From: Candidatus Anaeroferrophillus wilburensis
Lineage (GTDB): Bacteria; Desulfobacterota; Anaeroferrophillalia; Anaeroferrophillales; Anaeroferrophillaceae
Reading direction: 5' to 3'
DNA length: 64,000 nucleotides
Assembly (NCBI GenBank): GCA_016934315.1
Contig: JAFGSY010000010.1
Span: 43,419 to 107,418, forward strand
Position numbers and translations under genes: made by a program. Below the pieces are notes generated by a model. That model searched no databases and had not been told where the DNA came from. It was given only the letters and a program-made list of their open reading frames with translations. Positions 45,780-54,932 of this stretch are shown piece by piece. Position 1 is the first letter of the stretch, and every line of letters starts with the position of its first letter.

Positions 45780-45814
45780 AGGAAAAAAGACGTTCACCGG
45801 GGTGGTGAACGTCT
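45780..45814 (-). terminator. Intrinsic terminator/attenuator between acpP and fabF
   Basis: On the minus strand an 11-bp perfect stem (arms 45804-45814 and 45788-45798, five-base loop) is followed by a run of six T. It lies 45 bases after the acpP stop and 80 bases before fabF in the same direction. It probably ends most acpP transcripts while letting some continue. Confidence 0.75.
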
Positions 45815-45858
45815 CTAGGCATGACCAATGAACGTACTCTCTGGCAGTTATAAAGGGG

Positions 45859-46095
45859 CTATTCCTGATGTTCTTTAATGTAGTCGATGGCACTCTGAAC
45901 GGTCCGGATTTTTTCAGCATCTTCATCCGGAATTTCAACGCCGTATTCCTCTTCAAAAGCCATGACCAGCTCTACCGTATCCAGAGAGTCGGCGCCTAAA
46001 TCATCGATGAAAGAGGCTTCGTTGCTGATTTCCGCAATATCCTTAATTCCCAGCTGTTCAGCGATGATTTCTTTTACTTTCTGCTCAATAGACAT
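45859..46095 (-). CDS. acpP: Acyl carrier protein
   Basis: A 78-residue acidic carrier protein. Ser37 in [11 protein letters not shown] carries phosphopantetheine. A very strong AAGGAGG site precedes the ATG, as expected for this abundant protein. A TATAAT (46144-46149, minus) in the short gap after fabG could be an extra promoter, but no good -35 accompanies it. Confidence 0.98.
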   Translation of the reverse strand: MSIEQKVKEIIAEQLGIKDIAEISNEASFIDDLGADSLDTVELVMAFEEEYGVEIPDEDAEKIRTVQSAIDYIKEHQE

Positions 46096-46155
46096 GTGGT
46101 GTTTCCTCCTTAAATAAGAATATTTTCTGCGATTGATTGATGGATTATAGGGCCA

Positions 46156-46920
46156 TCAGGAGATCAGCAGGCCGCCATTGACCTGCAGCACCTGGCCGGT
46201 AATGTATGAGGCAAGGGGTGAGAGTAGAAAGGCCACCGCACTGGCAATGTCGCCGACGGTACCCAACCGCTGGCTAGGGATCAGCTCAATCATGGCTTCC
46301 CTGGCCTTGTCGGTCATTCCTTCAGTCATTTCTGTTTGGATGTAGCCGGGGGCAATGACATTGCTGGTTATCTGGCGGGCGGCCAGTTCCCGGGCCATTG
46401 CCTTGCTGAAGCCGATGATTCCCGCCTTGGAAGCGGCATAGTTGGCCTGTCCTGCATTGCCCATGATGCCGACGACCGATGAAAGGAACACCAGGCGGCC
46501 AAAGCGCTGCTTGACCATTCCCTTGACCGCCGCCTTGGTGCAATTGAAGCAACCTTTCAGGTTGACGGCCATTACTTCATCCCACTCATCTTCTTTCATC
46601 CTCAGGATGAGATTGTCGCGGGTAATGCCGGCATTATTGATGAGAAAATCAAGTTTCTCATCATTGCCGATGATCGTTTTGACAAGCTCCTGGCTCTGGC
46701 TCAGGGAGCTGATGTCAGCTGGCAGGAAACGCACCTTGCCGGCCGTATCTTCCAACTCCAGGGCAACTTTCCCCCCCAGCTCCCGGTTGGTGCCACAGAA
46801 ATAGACGGTTGCACCCAGTTCAGCCAGGGTGGCAACGATGGCTTTACCGATACCTCTCGTTCCGCCGGTAACCAATGCGGTCCGGCCGGAAAAGTCAAAC
46901 GCAGCGGTAATCGTACTCAT
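46156..46920 (-). CDS. fabG: 3-oxoacyl-ACP reductase
   Basis: A 254-residue short-chain dehydrogenase that reduces 3-ketoacyl-ACP with NADPH. The cofactor loop is VTGGTRGIGKAI, the catalytic Ser, Tyr and Lys are in FLSSVVGIMGNAGQANYAAS and the following K, and the C-terminus ends GQVLQVNGGLLI. It overlaps fabD by four bases. Confidence 0.96.
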   Translation of the reverse strand: MSTITAAFDFSGRTALVTGGTRGIGKAIVATLAELGATVYFCGTNRELGGKVALELEDTAGKVRFLPADISSLSQSQELVKTIIGNDEKLDFLINNAGITRDNLILRMKEDEWDEVMAVNLKGCFNCTKAAVKGMVKQRFGRLVFLSSVVGIMGNAGQANYAASKAGIIGFSKAMARELAARQITSNVIAPGYIQTEMTEGMTDKAREAMIELIPSQRLGTVGDIASAVAFLLSPLASYITGQVLQVNGGLLIS

Positions 46921-47906
46921 CCCAATGCCTCTGCAAGTTTTTTCAGATCGGCACAGGTTTCGATATTATGGGTCTTAATGCGGCGGTTGATGCGTTTCAT
47001 CAGGCCGGAAAGCACCCTGCCGGGCCCCACCTCGATAACCCTGGTGACGCCGCGGGCAATCATGAGGTTCATGGACTCCTCCCATCGTACCGCGTTGCTT
47101 ACCTGGCGGACCAGCAGATCACGGGTTCCTGCGGCAGAATAGTTGGTGTCAGCGTCAACATTTGAGATGACCGGGATCTCCGGCTCGCTGATCCTGACAG
47201 CGGAAAACTTCTCCGCCAGTTTGCGGGCGGCTGGTTCCATTAGTGAGCAGTGAAAGGGTGCGCTGACCGGTAGTTTCACTGCCCGGCTGGCTCCGGCTTC
47301 TCTGGCTTTCTGGGTGGCCTCATCAACCGCTGAAATATGGCCGGAGATGACAATCTGTCCCGGGCAGTTATAGTTGGCCGGCTCGACAACCTTATCTTTT
47401 TCTGTGTCGGTGGTGGCGTGGCAGATTTCCTCGATGTGTCCGGTCTCCATCCCCAGTACGGCAGCCATGGTCCCATGGCCCAGGGGAACGGCGCTTTGCA
47501 TGAATTTGCCCCGCGCCCGCACTACCTGGACCGCGTCGTAAAAGGAAACCACATTGGCAGCCACCAAGGCGGAATATTCGCCCAAGCTGTGCCCGGCCAG
47601 CATTATCGGTTTAATGCCGAATTCCTGCCCCAGCACCTTAAGGGTGGCGATGCTGGCAGTCAGAATTGCCGGCTGGGTGTTCGCTGTTTCATTCAGTTCT
47701 TCCCGGTCAGCGTCAAAGCAGGTGTGGGCCAGGTCCTGTCCGAGGGAATCGCCTGCTTCGGCAAAAACCTCTCTGGCAGCCTGGAATGTATGATGGAGCT
47801 CTTTTGCCATACCCACATACTGTGAACCTTGGCCGGGAAATAAAAGGGCAATTTTTTCATTTTCCAAGGCTGAAAAACTCCTTGTGTTGATTTGTTGGCT
47901 CATCAC
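46917..47906 (-). CDS. fabD: Malonyl-CoA:ACP transacylase
   Basis: A 329-residue enzyme that loads malonate onto ACP. ALLFPGQGSQYVGMAKEL opens the fold, the nucleophilic Ser is in AGHSLGEYSALVA, and the His is in VSAPFHCSLM. The first 13 residues before the fold are extra. Starts at residue 1 or 2 are possible. A 287-base gap separates it from fabH. Confidence 0.95.
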   Translation of the reverse strand: MMSQQINTRSFSALENEKIALLFPGQGSQYVGMAKELHHTFQAAREVFAEAGDSLGQDLAHTCFDADREELNETANTQPAILTASIATLKVLGQEFGIKPIMLAGHSLGEYSALVAANVVSFYDAVQVVRARGKFMQSAVPLGHGTMAAVLGMETGHIEEICHATTDTEKDKVVEPANYNCPGQIVISGHISAVDEATQKAREAGASRAVKLPVSAPFHCSLMEPAARKLAEKFSAVRISEPEIPVISNVDADTNYSAAGTRDLLVRQVSNAVRWEESMNLMIARGVTRVIEVGPGRVLSGLMKRINRRIKTHNIETCADLKKLAEALG

Positions 47907-48193
47907 TTATGCAGAAAGGCTGCTGTCAGGAAACGGTGACTTCCTGATCAGTCTTTCTTTGTTGATTGAAAGAGTATAGTTTGACAAAATTATCCGCTTA
48001 AACAGTATTTTGCAGATAAAAGTCAAGCAAAAAATAAAAAAATTAAAAGATTTTAATTGGATAGCGATTTTTTTCCTCTGCTGTGGTTCTCTTCTCTGCC
48101 GCTCGGCAGCGCCGCGCGGCTTCACATCAGCTTAGTGGATAGTCGTCAGAAAAAGAATTGCCTTGAGTTGAAAATGGCTTGATGCGTTCGCTG
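47907..48193. other. AT-rich spacer between fabH and fabD
   Basis: This spacer breaks the fatty-acid cluster. On the minus strand it holds TATACT (about 47974-47979) and a separate TTGACT, not at promoter spacing from each other. A fabD promoter probably lies here, but I cannot fix it. No known fatty-acid regulator site was recognised. Confidence 0.4.
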
Positions 48194-49183
48194 TTACCAG
48201 CGGAGAACCATTGCCCCCCACGTGAGGCCGCCGCCAAAAGTATCGAGCAGCAGGGTGTCGCCGGGATGCAGAAGGCCCATGCGATTGGCTTCATCGAGGG
48301 CGATGGGGATGGAGGCGGCAGACGTGTTGCCGTATTTGTGGACATTGGTGAAAACTTTTTCCGGTGCCAGACCAAGGCGGCTGTCCACCGCTTTGATAAT
48401 TCTCATGTTGGCCTGATGGGGGATGAAGAGGTCGATATCTTCGGGTGCAAGGTTGTTGTGTGCCAGGGCTTCGAAGGCGACCTCGGTGAGACAGCGAACG
48501 GCCACCTTGAAGATTTCGTTGCCCTGCATGGCAATATAATGGAGCCGGTCATCCACTGTCTGATGGCTGGCCGGTTGCTGCGAACCGCCGGCGGGGAGCA
48601 TCAGCAGGGGACCATACTGACCATCAGCATGGAGGTGGCTTGAGAGGATGCCACGATCAGTTTTTTCCGTCCGCTGCAGGACTACTGCTCCGGCACCGTC
48701 ACCAAAAAGAACACAGGTTGTTCGGTCCTGCCAGTTGACGATGCGGGAGAGAATTTCAGCTCCGACCACCAAAATGGTTTTGGCCGTACCGTTCTGAATA
48801 AATCCGTTGGCCGCTGACAATCCGTAAAGAAAGCCGCTGCAGACAGCATTGATATCAAAAGCGGCAGCCCCGTTGGCTCCTAGTTTATGTTGTAGAATTG
48901 ATGAAGTCGGGGGAAAGGGCATGTCCGGAGTTACGGTTGCCACGATGATCATGTCCAGGTCAGCCGGGGTAACCGCTGCCATGGCCAGAGCCTGACGGGC
49001 GGCATGGCAGGCCAGGTCGGAGGTCTGTTCATGGTCGGCAGCAATCCGCCGTTCGCTGATCCCGGAGCGGGCCACAATCCAGTCGTGGGAGGTGTCCACC
49101 AGTTTCTCCAGATCGTGATTGGTGCGTATTGTTGCCGGCACATAGGAACCGGTGCCGGCAATTGCTGCTTTGGTCATTGCCAT
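48194..49183 (-). CDS. fabH: Beta-ketoacyl-ACP synthase III
   Basis: A 329-residue condensing enzyme that starts fatty-acid synthesis from acetyl-CoA and malonyl-ACP. The catalytic Cys is in DINAVCSGFLYGLS, and the later His and Asn are in LFIPHQANMRII and VHKYGNTSAASIP. It begins three bases after plsX ends. Confidence 0.96.
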   Translation of the reverse strand: MAMTKAAIAGTGSYVPATIRTNHDLEKLVDTSHDWIVARSGISERRIAADHEQTSDLACHAARQALAMAAVTPADLDMIIVATVTPDMPFPPTSSILQHKLGANGAAAFDINAVCSGFLYGLSAANGFIQNGTAKTILVVGAEILSRIVNWQDRTTCVLFGDGAGAVVLQRTEKTDRGILSSHLHADGQYGPLLMLPAGGSQQPASHQTVDDRLHYIAMQGNEIFKVAVRCLTEVAFEALAHNNLAPEDIDLFIPHQANMRIIKAVDSRLGLAPEKVFTNVHKYGNTSAASIPIALDEANRMGLLHPGDTLLLDTFGGGLTWGAMVLRW

Positions 49184-49185
49184 TG

Positions 49186-50268
49186 TTATTCAGAATCCTC
49201 TTCGTCGCGATCTTTGCTGATAATTCGTTCCTTAAGCTGGTTCCAGATTTTTTTCTTCGGCAGGAGCTTCTGAATCTCCTGATTCTTGTTCATCTCTTCG
49301 ATCAGGTGATCGTTGACCCGCTGTTTGGCAAATTCGGCACTGAGACGGATGGCATTTTTGATCGCCTTCCTGCACGATGATCCATGGCAGATGAAACAGT
49401 TGCCGTTGACTCCCAGCAGGGGGGCGCCGCCGTATTCTGTATAATCAATTTTGGCTTTTACGTTTCGCAGGGCACTTTTGCTGAGCAGAGCACCAATTTT
49501 ACGGGTAAATCCAGCCGAGAGCTCTCTCTTAAGGAGATCGGTTATTGCCAGGGCCAACCCTTCGCTGGTCTTCAGGACAATGTTGCCAACAAAACCATCG
49601 CAGACTACCACATCAATCTCGCCGGGATAGATGTCGCGACCCTCAATATAACCGATGTAGTTCAAAGAACTTTTCCTGAGCAGGGCGTCTGTTTCCCTGG
49701 TCAGTTCATTGCCTTTGCTGCTCTCTTCACCGTTGCTTAAAAGACCGACCTTGGGGGCCGTTCTTTCAAGGATATGGGTGGCATAGACGCTGCCCATTAC
49801 GGCAAATTGGGCCAGGTGCAGGGGTTTGCAGTCAACATTCCCGCCCACATCGAGGAGAACGGTTGAGTTTTTCAGGGTTGGCAGGTTGGCGACGATGGCT
49901 GGCCGGTCAATATGTTCCAGCTTTTTCAGGCTGAACATGGCCAGCGCCATGGCAGCACCGGAGTTGCCGGCTGAGATCACTCCCTGGGCCCGGCCATCGC
50001 GAACCAGATCAATCCCCACCCTTAACGAGGAATCCTTTTTCCGCCGCAGAACCTTTGACGGCGAATCCTCCATGGTGATAACTTCCGAAGCATGCTGGAT
50101 ATAGATCGGCAGGTTTTTGATCTGATGTTTCTGCAGTTCGTGCTCAATCCGCTCCCGGTAACCAACCAGGATGACATGAATATTGTAATCCCGAGCTGCG
50201 TCCACTGCCCCGGCGACGATCTCCTCAGGGGCGTTGTCACCGCCCATGGCATCAACGGCTATTCTCAT
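49186..50268 (-). CDS. plsX: Phosphate acyltransferase PlsX
   Basis: A 360-residue enzyme that makes acyl-phosphate from acyl-ACP for phospholipid synthesis. RIAVDAMGGDNAPEEIV is the family N-terminus; further marks are GNSGAAMALAMFSLKKL and VVCDGFVGNIVLKTSEG. The C-terminal 35 residues are charged and run beyond the core. ATG 50268 is preferred to an upstream ATG at 50301. It lies 195 bases after rpmF in the same direction, the usual rpmF-plsX-fabH order. Confidence 0.96.
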   Translation of the reverse strand: MRIAVDAMGGDNAPEEIVAGAVDAARDYNIHVILVGYRERIEHELQKHQIKNLPIYIQHASEVITMEDSPSKVLRRKKDSSLRVGIDLVRDGRAQGVISAGNSGAAMALAMFSLKKLEHIDRPAIVANLPTLKNSTVLLDVGGNVDCKPLHLAQFAVMGSVYATHILERTAPKVGLLSNGEESSKGNELTRETDALLRKSSLNYIGYIEGRDIYPGEIDVVVCDGFVGNIVLKTSEGLALAITDLLKRELSAGFTRKIGALLSKSALRNVKAKIDYTEYGGAPLLGVNGNCFICHGSSCRKAIKNAIRLSAEFAKQRVNDHLIEEMNKNQEIQKLLPKKKIWNQLKERIISKDRDEEDSE

Positions 50269-50462
50269 GCGCGTGGTTTTCCAGTTGGGGTAATGCGGCA
50301 AAAAAGGGCCCTCAAGCTTCTATTGGCACATTACTGTCATGCTGTCGACCGGCGTCAGGTTCGGGGCGCCATCAGAAAACGATGAAGCGGTGCGTGAAGT
50401 GCGGCTGCATGATGAAAATCTGAAAAAAAGCGGGATGCGGAAATGGGAATCGGACCGCCTTG

Positions 50463-50645
50463 TTAGTCAGTGCTGGTTGAAACGAAAACTTCCCCTTTGT
50501 AGGTGCCGCAACTGGCGCACATGCGGTGCGGGATGATCGGCGCCTGACAGGTGGGGCAGGTGGCATGAGCCGGACTGGTCAAGGCGTGGTGCGCCCGACG
50601 TTGTCTTTTTCTGGCTTTTGATGTTCTTCTCTTTGGTACGGCCAT
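50463..50645 (-). CDS. rpmF: 50S ribosomal protein L32
   Basis: A 60-residue L32 with the family start MAVPKRRTSKARKRQRRAHH and a zinc-binding set CPTCQAPIIPHRMCASCGTY, so this is the Cys-containing form. No YceD (DUF177) gene lies upstream, although that gene often precedes rpmF. Confidence 0.97.
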   Translation of the reverse strand: MAVPKRRTSKARKRQRRAHHALTSPAHATCPTCQAPIIPHRMCASCGTYKGEVFVSTSTD

Positions 50646-51164
50646 GGAAACTCTCCTTAACTATCGGTGTTGTGCGTGTGGCTGGATTATTGCCACATCA
50701 GCGTGTCGATGCATGTCTCTATTGTATGGTAATGATAACCGGCTGCCGGCCATTACGCAAGGGGAGAGTAATAAAAAAAATGTTAGGGATTGTCAAGTAA
50801 AAAGCAGTGGCTTCAGGGAGTTAGGCCGGGATTTTTCCTTTTTTTTCTGATGCTGTTTTTATTCTGGTCGTTGCAGGCTGTAATCCGGCGTTAAGTATTT
50901 GAATATAGCTATAATATTTTATTCACAAAAAAATTAAATAGTTTTCATTTATTAGTTGACATTATGGGTGAGTTTTATTATTTCTCCAGTCAGATTAGGA
51001 GGATTTAATGGTGTTTTGACTGCATAGTTGAGTGCTTTAACCCAATTTATTGCATCGATATATATTTGCCACATGAGAGAGGAGGTGATCGCTTACATTT
51101 TTTCTGTTATCTGCACATATAACGGAGAGAGGGTTTAACGAGGAATCTTAATAGGAGAGTGGTT
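50646..51164. other. AT-rich regulatory region before the cytochrome operon
   Basis: About 520 bases between the divergent rpmF and cytochrome genes. It is clearly richer in A+T than the surroundings from about 50850 to 51070. Candidate plus-strand promoters are TTGACA (50956-50961) with a weak -10 17 bases on, and a TATATA near 51058. A 21-codon ORF (51073-51138, MREEVIAYIFSVICTYNGER and onward) has no good ribosome site. I see no known RNA. Confidence 0.45.
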
Positions 51165-52178
51165 ATGAAAATAAAGAAAAATTGGTTCTTGCTGGGTATG
51201 GGCATGTTGGGGGCTGTTTTGCTCACCGCATCTGCCTGTACTACGTTTACCAGTCAGCGGGCCTGTACACTGCAGCTGCCGGTGCCCGTTGAAGGAGCCC
51301 AGTATGTCGGCAACGATGCGTGTGCCGATTGCCACGACCAGTTAGTGGCAACATTTGCTGGTTCCATCCACGACCGGATTCTGGCCAGCGAAACGGCCAT
51401 CGGCATGCAGGGCTGCGAAACCTGTCACGGCCCGGCCAGCAAACATGCCGACAGTGAAGATCCGGAAATGGTTATCTCTTTTAAAACGCTCGATGCCGAT
51501 CAGTCCTCCGCGGTCTGCCTCCGCTGCCACAGCGACGGCGAGCAGATGGACTGGGCCGGTACCGCCCATCCTTTCAACGATGTCGCCTGCACCACCTGTC
51601 ACCAGGTGCACGATGCGCCGGTCAAGGCCGCTTCCCTGAAGCAGGCGGAGCCGGAACTCTGCTACCAGTGCCACCAGCTGGAACGGGCCAAGATGTACTA
51701 TCCTTCCCACCACCCGGTGCGTGAAGGGAAGATGGTCTGCAGCGACTGTCACGCCAACCATGGTTCCATGGTCAACAACCTGAAAACCGATGAACGCCTC
51801 AATGACCTGTGCCTCAACTGCCATACCCGCTACCAGGGTCCGTTTGTTTTTGAGCATGCACCGGTTAACGATGACTGCACCATCTGTCATGATCCCCACG
51901 GGACGGTGGCCAACAACCTGAAAATTCAAAATGAACCGTATCTCTGCCTGCAGTGTCACGAACCCCATTTCCATTCAGGGCGGACTGGTATCCCCAGTGG
52001 AACGATTGCTGCTCCCACAGGTACTGTAGACACGACGACCGTCGACCCGCGGGTTATCACTGAACATTCCTGGGGCCAGGCCTATGCCACCAAGTGTACC
52101 CAGTGCCACGTACAGATTCATGGCAGTGACCTGCCGTCCCAGACAGTTCCCGGACAGGGTCGGGGCTTAACCAGATAA
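51165..52178 (+). CDS. Decaheme c-type cytochrome (DmsE/MtrA-like, GSU2203-type)
   Basis: A 337-residue exported cytochrome with exactly ten CxxCH heme sites: CADCH, CETCH, CLRCH, CTTCH, CYQCH, CSDCH, CLNCH, CTICH, CLQCH and CTQCH. The N-terminus is a signal peptide that ends TASAC, a possible lipoprotein site. Ten hemes of this spacing form a wire like MtrA or DmsE, which sits inside an outer-membrane barrel and passes electrons between periplasm and outside. A barrel gene follows 23 bases downstream. ATG 51165 is preferred to GTG 51159. I recall a protein family named after Geobacter GSU2203 that fits, but could not check it. Confidence 0.92.
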   Translation: MKIKKNWFLLGMGMLGAVLLTASACTTFTSQRACTLQLPVPVEGAQYVGNDACADCHDQLVATFAGSIHDRILASETAIGMQGCETCHGPASKHADSEDPEMVISFKTLDADQSSAVCLRCHSDGEQMDWAGTAHPFNDVACTTCHQVHDAPVKAASLKQAEPELCYQCHQLERAKMYYPSHHPVREGKMVCSDCHANHGSMVNNLKTDERLNDLCLNCHTRYQGPFVFEHAPVNDDCTICHDPHGTVANNLKIQNEPYLCLQCHEPHFHSGRTGIPSGTIAAPTGTVDTTTVDPRVITEHSWGQAYATKCTQCHVQIHGSDLPSQTVPGQGRGLTR

Positions 52179-52201
52179 TGGCGTGAAAGTAAGGAGGAAT
52201 C

Positions 52202-54607
52202 ATGAAACGGATTGCTTTATTGTCTCTGTTGGCAGTCTGCCTGATCCTGGCACCCAGCTTTGCCAAAGCCGACCAGACTACCGGGAAGGTGAGCGTAGGG
52301 TTTGAGGGTGTGGATGTGGACGACTCCAAAGAAGGGGCCGGCGAATTCAACCATCTGGAACAGGGGATTGGTGTTACCCTTGATGCCGAGGTGGATGGCT
52401 GGCAGAAGGGCATCAAATATGATGCCATGATAAATTACACTGAGGAAGATGAGATGTCCGGGGCGTTGAACCTTGATGTGAAGCGCTACTTCCGGACCGA
52501 AAACAGCTACCAGCGGTTCAAACACTGGCTGGAAAATGATGATCTGGTGAACTGGAATACCGATCCTGATTTTGCCTTTCCGGCAATGGCCCCCGACAAT
52601 ATGTTCTATACCGCGTTGGCCACCAAAGCGATCATGTGCCGTCCTGACCTTATTGGCGCCAACGTGGCGGTTGCCCAGCACGATTCCTGGGGTGAGGACC
52701 TCCATATCATCCGTGAGGAGTTCACCAGTAAGAATGAGTTCCTGATTCCCGGGGCCGAGTTTATCAAAATCCATGCCGATTACCGGCGGGAAACCCGGCG
52801 CGGCTATGAGCAGGGCCGGACGATGAACAAATGCTCCGGCTGCCATTTCTATGCCGAGGAACGGCGGGTCAATGAGCTCACTGAAGACTTCAAGATTGGT
52901 GCCACTGCCCACCTCGGGCTGCTGACCGTTGACTATACCTTTTTCTACCGTGAATTTGATGATCGTGCCACTGCGCCAACCAACCGATATGATACCGCCA
53001 GCAACAGCGGCGGCTTGGCCGACGAGAAGATTATCTGGGATAGTGCCGACACGTTCGCGCCCTACTCGGATGGTTATATCCCTTACGATGCAACCCCCGA
53101 GTCCGAAAAAGATTCCCATATTATCAAGGCTCAGCTGGCGCTGCCGCTCAATACCACCATTCTCGGTTCCTATGTCAATACGACGGTGGAGAACAAATCA
53201 GCCACCGAGTATAATCATGACTACGACAATGGTGCTTTCGCGGTCAGCGATGATCCGGAATTCGATTATGATCAGGCGGCTTTCCGGCTGACCTCGTCGC
53301 CGATCAAGAACCTTACTGTTTCCATGCGCTATTCCCATGAAGAGCTGGACAGCAATACGGTGGAAATTGATTACGATGATGCCCTTTTCGAGGCCTTTTT
53401 TGACACCGGGGCAACGGTTGTCGACCCTGCCACCTTCGGCCTGCATGGCTATGACCAGGAGCATGACGGTTTTCCCTTCACCCGGGAGTCGTCCCTGGAT
53501 CGGGATATTGACACCTATGGCATCAATCTCAAATACCGCCTTTTTGCGAGGACCAATCTGCTGCTGGGCTACGAGCGGGAAGAGATCGACCGTGAGGATG
53601 AAGCCCTGGGCGAAACGGAAACCGATACCTTCAGTATCGGGATCAACAGCCGCTACTTCAAAAACCTGAGCCTGAGGTTGAAGTATCAGTATCAGGACAT
53701 TGATGAACCGTTTGCCCACGAAGGGGCGGCGCTGGCCGATGCCGAAGCGATTGGCGCCTGGCTGGCGGCCGAGCAGGCAACGAATCCTGATCCATGTCCG
53801 GCGGCGCCTTATTCGTCTGCCCGTCTGGCTCTTCCGTGGATATCAGACGCCACCGAGTACTTTGTCATGTACAACAGCCGTGAGGCAACCCTGACATCTG
53901 AGCCGGAAAATACCCATGAGCTGACGGCCAACGCCACCTGGACCATTGCGCCCAAGCTGTCAGCCAACGTCCATTTCAAGTATCTCCTGGAAGAGGTGGA
54001 TATGGATATCCCCGGGTTCTCCAACAGCTATGACAAGGAGATGTTCAGCCCCGGCGTTGACCTGTGGTTTGCGCCCACCGACCGGCTGGTCTTTACCCTG
54101 GCCTACCAGTTCCAGAAGATGGAGGATGAGACGTTTCTCTCCATACCAGCCTACGGCGGCTGAGCAGGCTCATTCCTGCACCCAAGTTTTGGGTACACAC
54201 TGGATGAGATTGAGTACAATACCGACGTTCACACTCTGATGCTCAGCGCTGATTTTGAATTTTCCGACAAGTTGAATTTCAACGGCAGCATTGTCTGGAA
54301 CAAAGGCAAAGCGGAAATGGATGATGTTAATGCCGGAACCTATACCGGTGCCAATCCTGGCGCGACGGCGACCGACCCCGGTTTTGCTGGTATGAACCAT
54401 TACGTTGCGCTGCCGGCTTTTGAAGAGTATTCCGATCTGGAGATCAACCAGGTTGAATACAGCCTGGGCGCTGTCTACAATCTTACTGACAGCATCAGCT
54501 TCAACCTCAACGCCAGCTACCTGGATTACAGTGATGACGAGCCGTACCTGTACGATACCGACGGCGATGTAATCTATGTTAATGGCGGCATGACCATGCG
54601 TTTCTAA
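52202..54607 (+). CDS. Outer-membrane beta-barrel with CxxCH motif, probable selenoprotein (GSU2204-type)
   Basis: An 801-residue partner of the decaheme cytochrome if TGA 54161-54163 is read as selenocysteine (residue 654); read as a stop, the product ends at 54163 with 653 residues. After a signal peptide (LLSLLAVCLILAPSFAKA) the protein has the alternating aromatic/polar pattern of a barrel and a single CSGCH motif near residue 215, unlike standard MtrB. The frame after the TGA is open for 147 codons, keeps barrel-like strands and ends NGGMTMRF, with a terminal Phe as in outer-membrane proteins. A 40-nt SECIS-like hairpin follows the TGA. I recall a family described as GSU2204 CXXCH-containing (seleno)protein. 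A plain nonsense mutation is the alternative. Confidence 0.78.
54169..54208 (+). promoter_or_regulatory. SECIS-like hairpin downstream of in-frame TGA
   Basis: Starting five bases after the TGA, 54169-54172 and 54174-54176 pair with 54102-type partners at 54205-54208 and 54202-54204 (7 bp with T54173 bulged). Then 54177-54178 pair with 54196-54197, and 54180-54185 pair with 54189-54194 (6 bp) around the loop GTT. The loop starts with G, 22 bases after the TGA. Bacterial SECIS elements usually have a G in the first two loop bases 16-37 bases from the codon. The pairing was found by eye. Confidence 0.65.
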
Positions 54608-54628
54608 TACATTGGTCATCGTAGCGTG

Positions 54629-54664
54629 AAAAGGGAAGTGCCGTTTGGCACTTCCCTTTTTTTA
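54629..54664 (+). terminator. Rho-independent terminator of the cytochrome-barrel operon
   Basis: Arms 54630-54642 and 54647-54659 form a perfect 13-bp stem with loop GTTT, followed by a T run. It lies 22 bases after TAA 54605-54607, not after TGA 54163. This fits 54607 being the true gene end. Confidence 0.9.
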
Positions 54665-54726
54665 TTTGACAGGGGCAGATTCGGTCGATAGATAGATGGT
54701 TCAACCAATGTGATCGCCGGGTGCGA

Positions 54727-54814
54727 CTGGATGCCGGTTCAAAGCGGTTTTCGGCAGTCAGCCTCGGAGCCGGCCAGGGGTGGCCGGCGAGAATAAGCGT
54801 GAACCGGCATCCAG
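54727..54814. repeat. Nested palindromic intergenic element
   Basis: Perfect 15-bp arms at 54727-54741 and 54800-54814 enclose a second perfect 8-bp hairpin (54769-54776 with 54781-54788, loop GGGG). The 325-base gap between the terminator and the DUF2520 gene holds little else. The design resembles REP-type or other dispersed palindromes. No second copy is present in the window. Confidence 0.6.
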
Positions 54815-54932
54815 CCGTACTATCCGCAAAACGAACCGCTTGCCGCTGTTGATTTTCTGGAGGGTTGCCAGTGTATTGTGTGGCTCGAATCCGGGAAACG
54901 GCGGCAATGAGCGTGAAGAAAGGGGTTCTTGT

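Noticed and set aside
54161..54163. Simple nonsense mutation making the barrel gene a pseudogene
   Set aside because: Kept as the alternative, but the open frame beyond, the terminator position and the SECIS-like hairpin all favour read-through.
54780..54932. In-frame upstream extension of the DUF2520 protein
   Set aside because: It runs through the palindromic element and has no family counterpart; ATG 54933 has a ribosome binding site.
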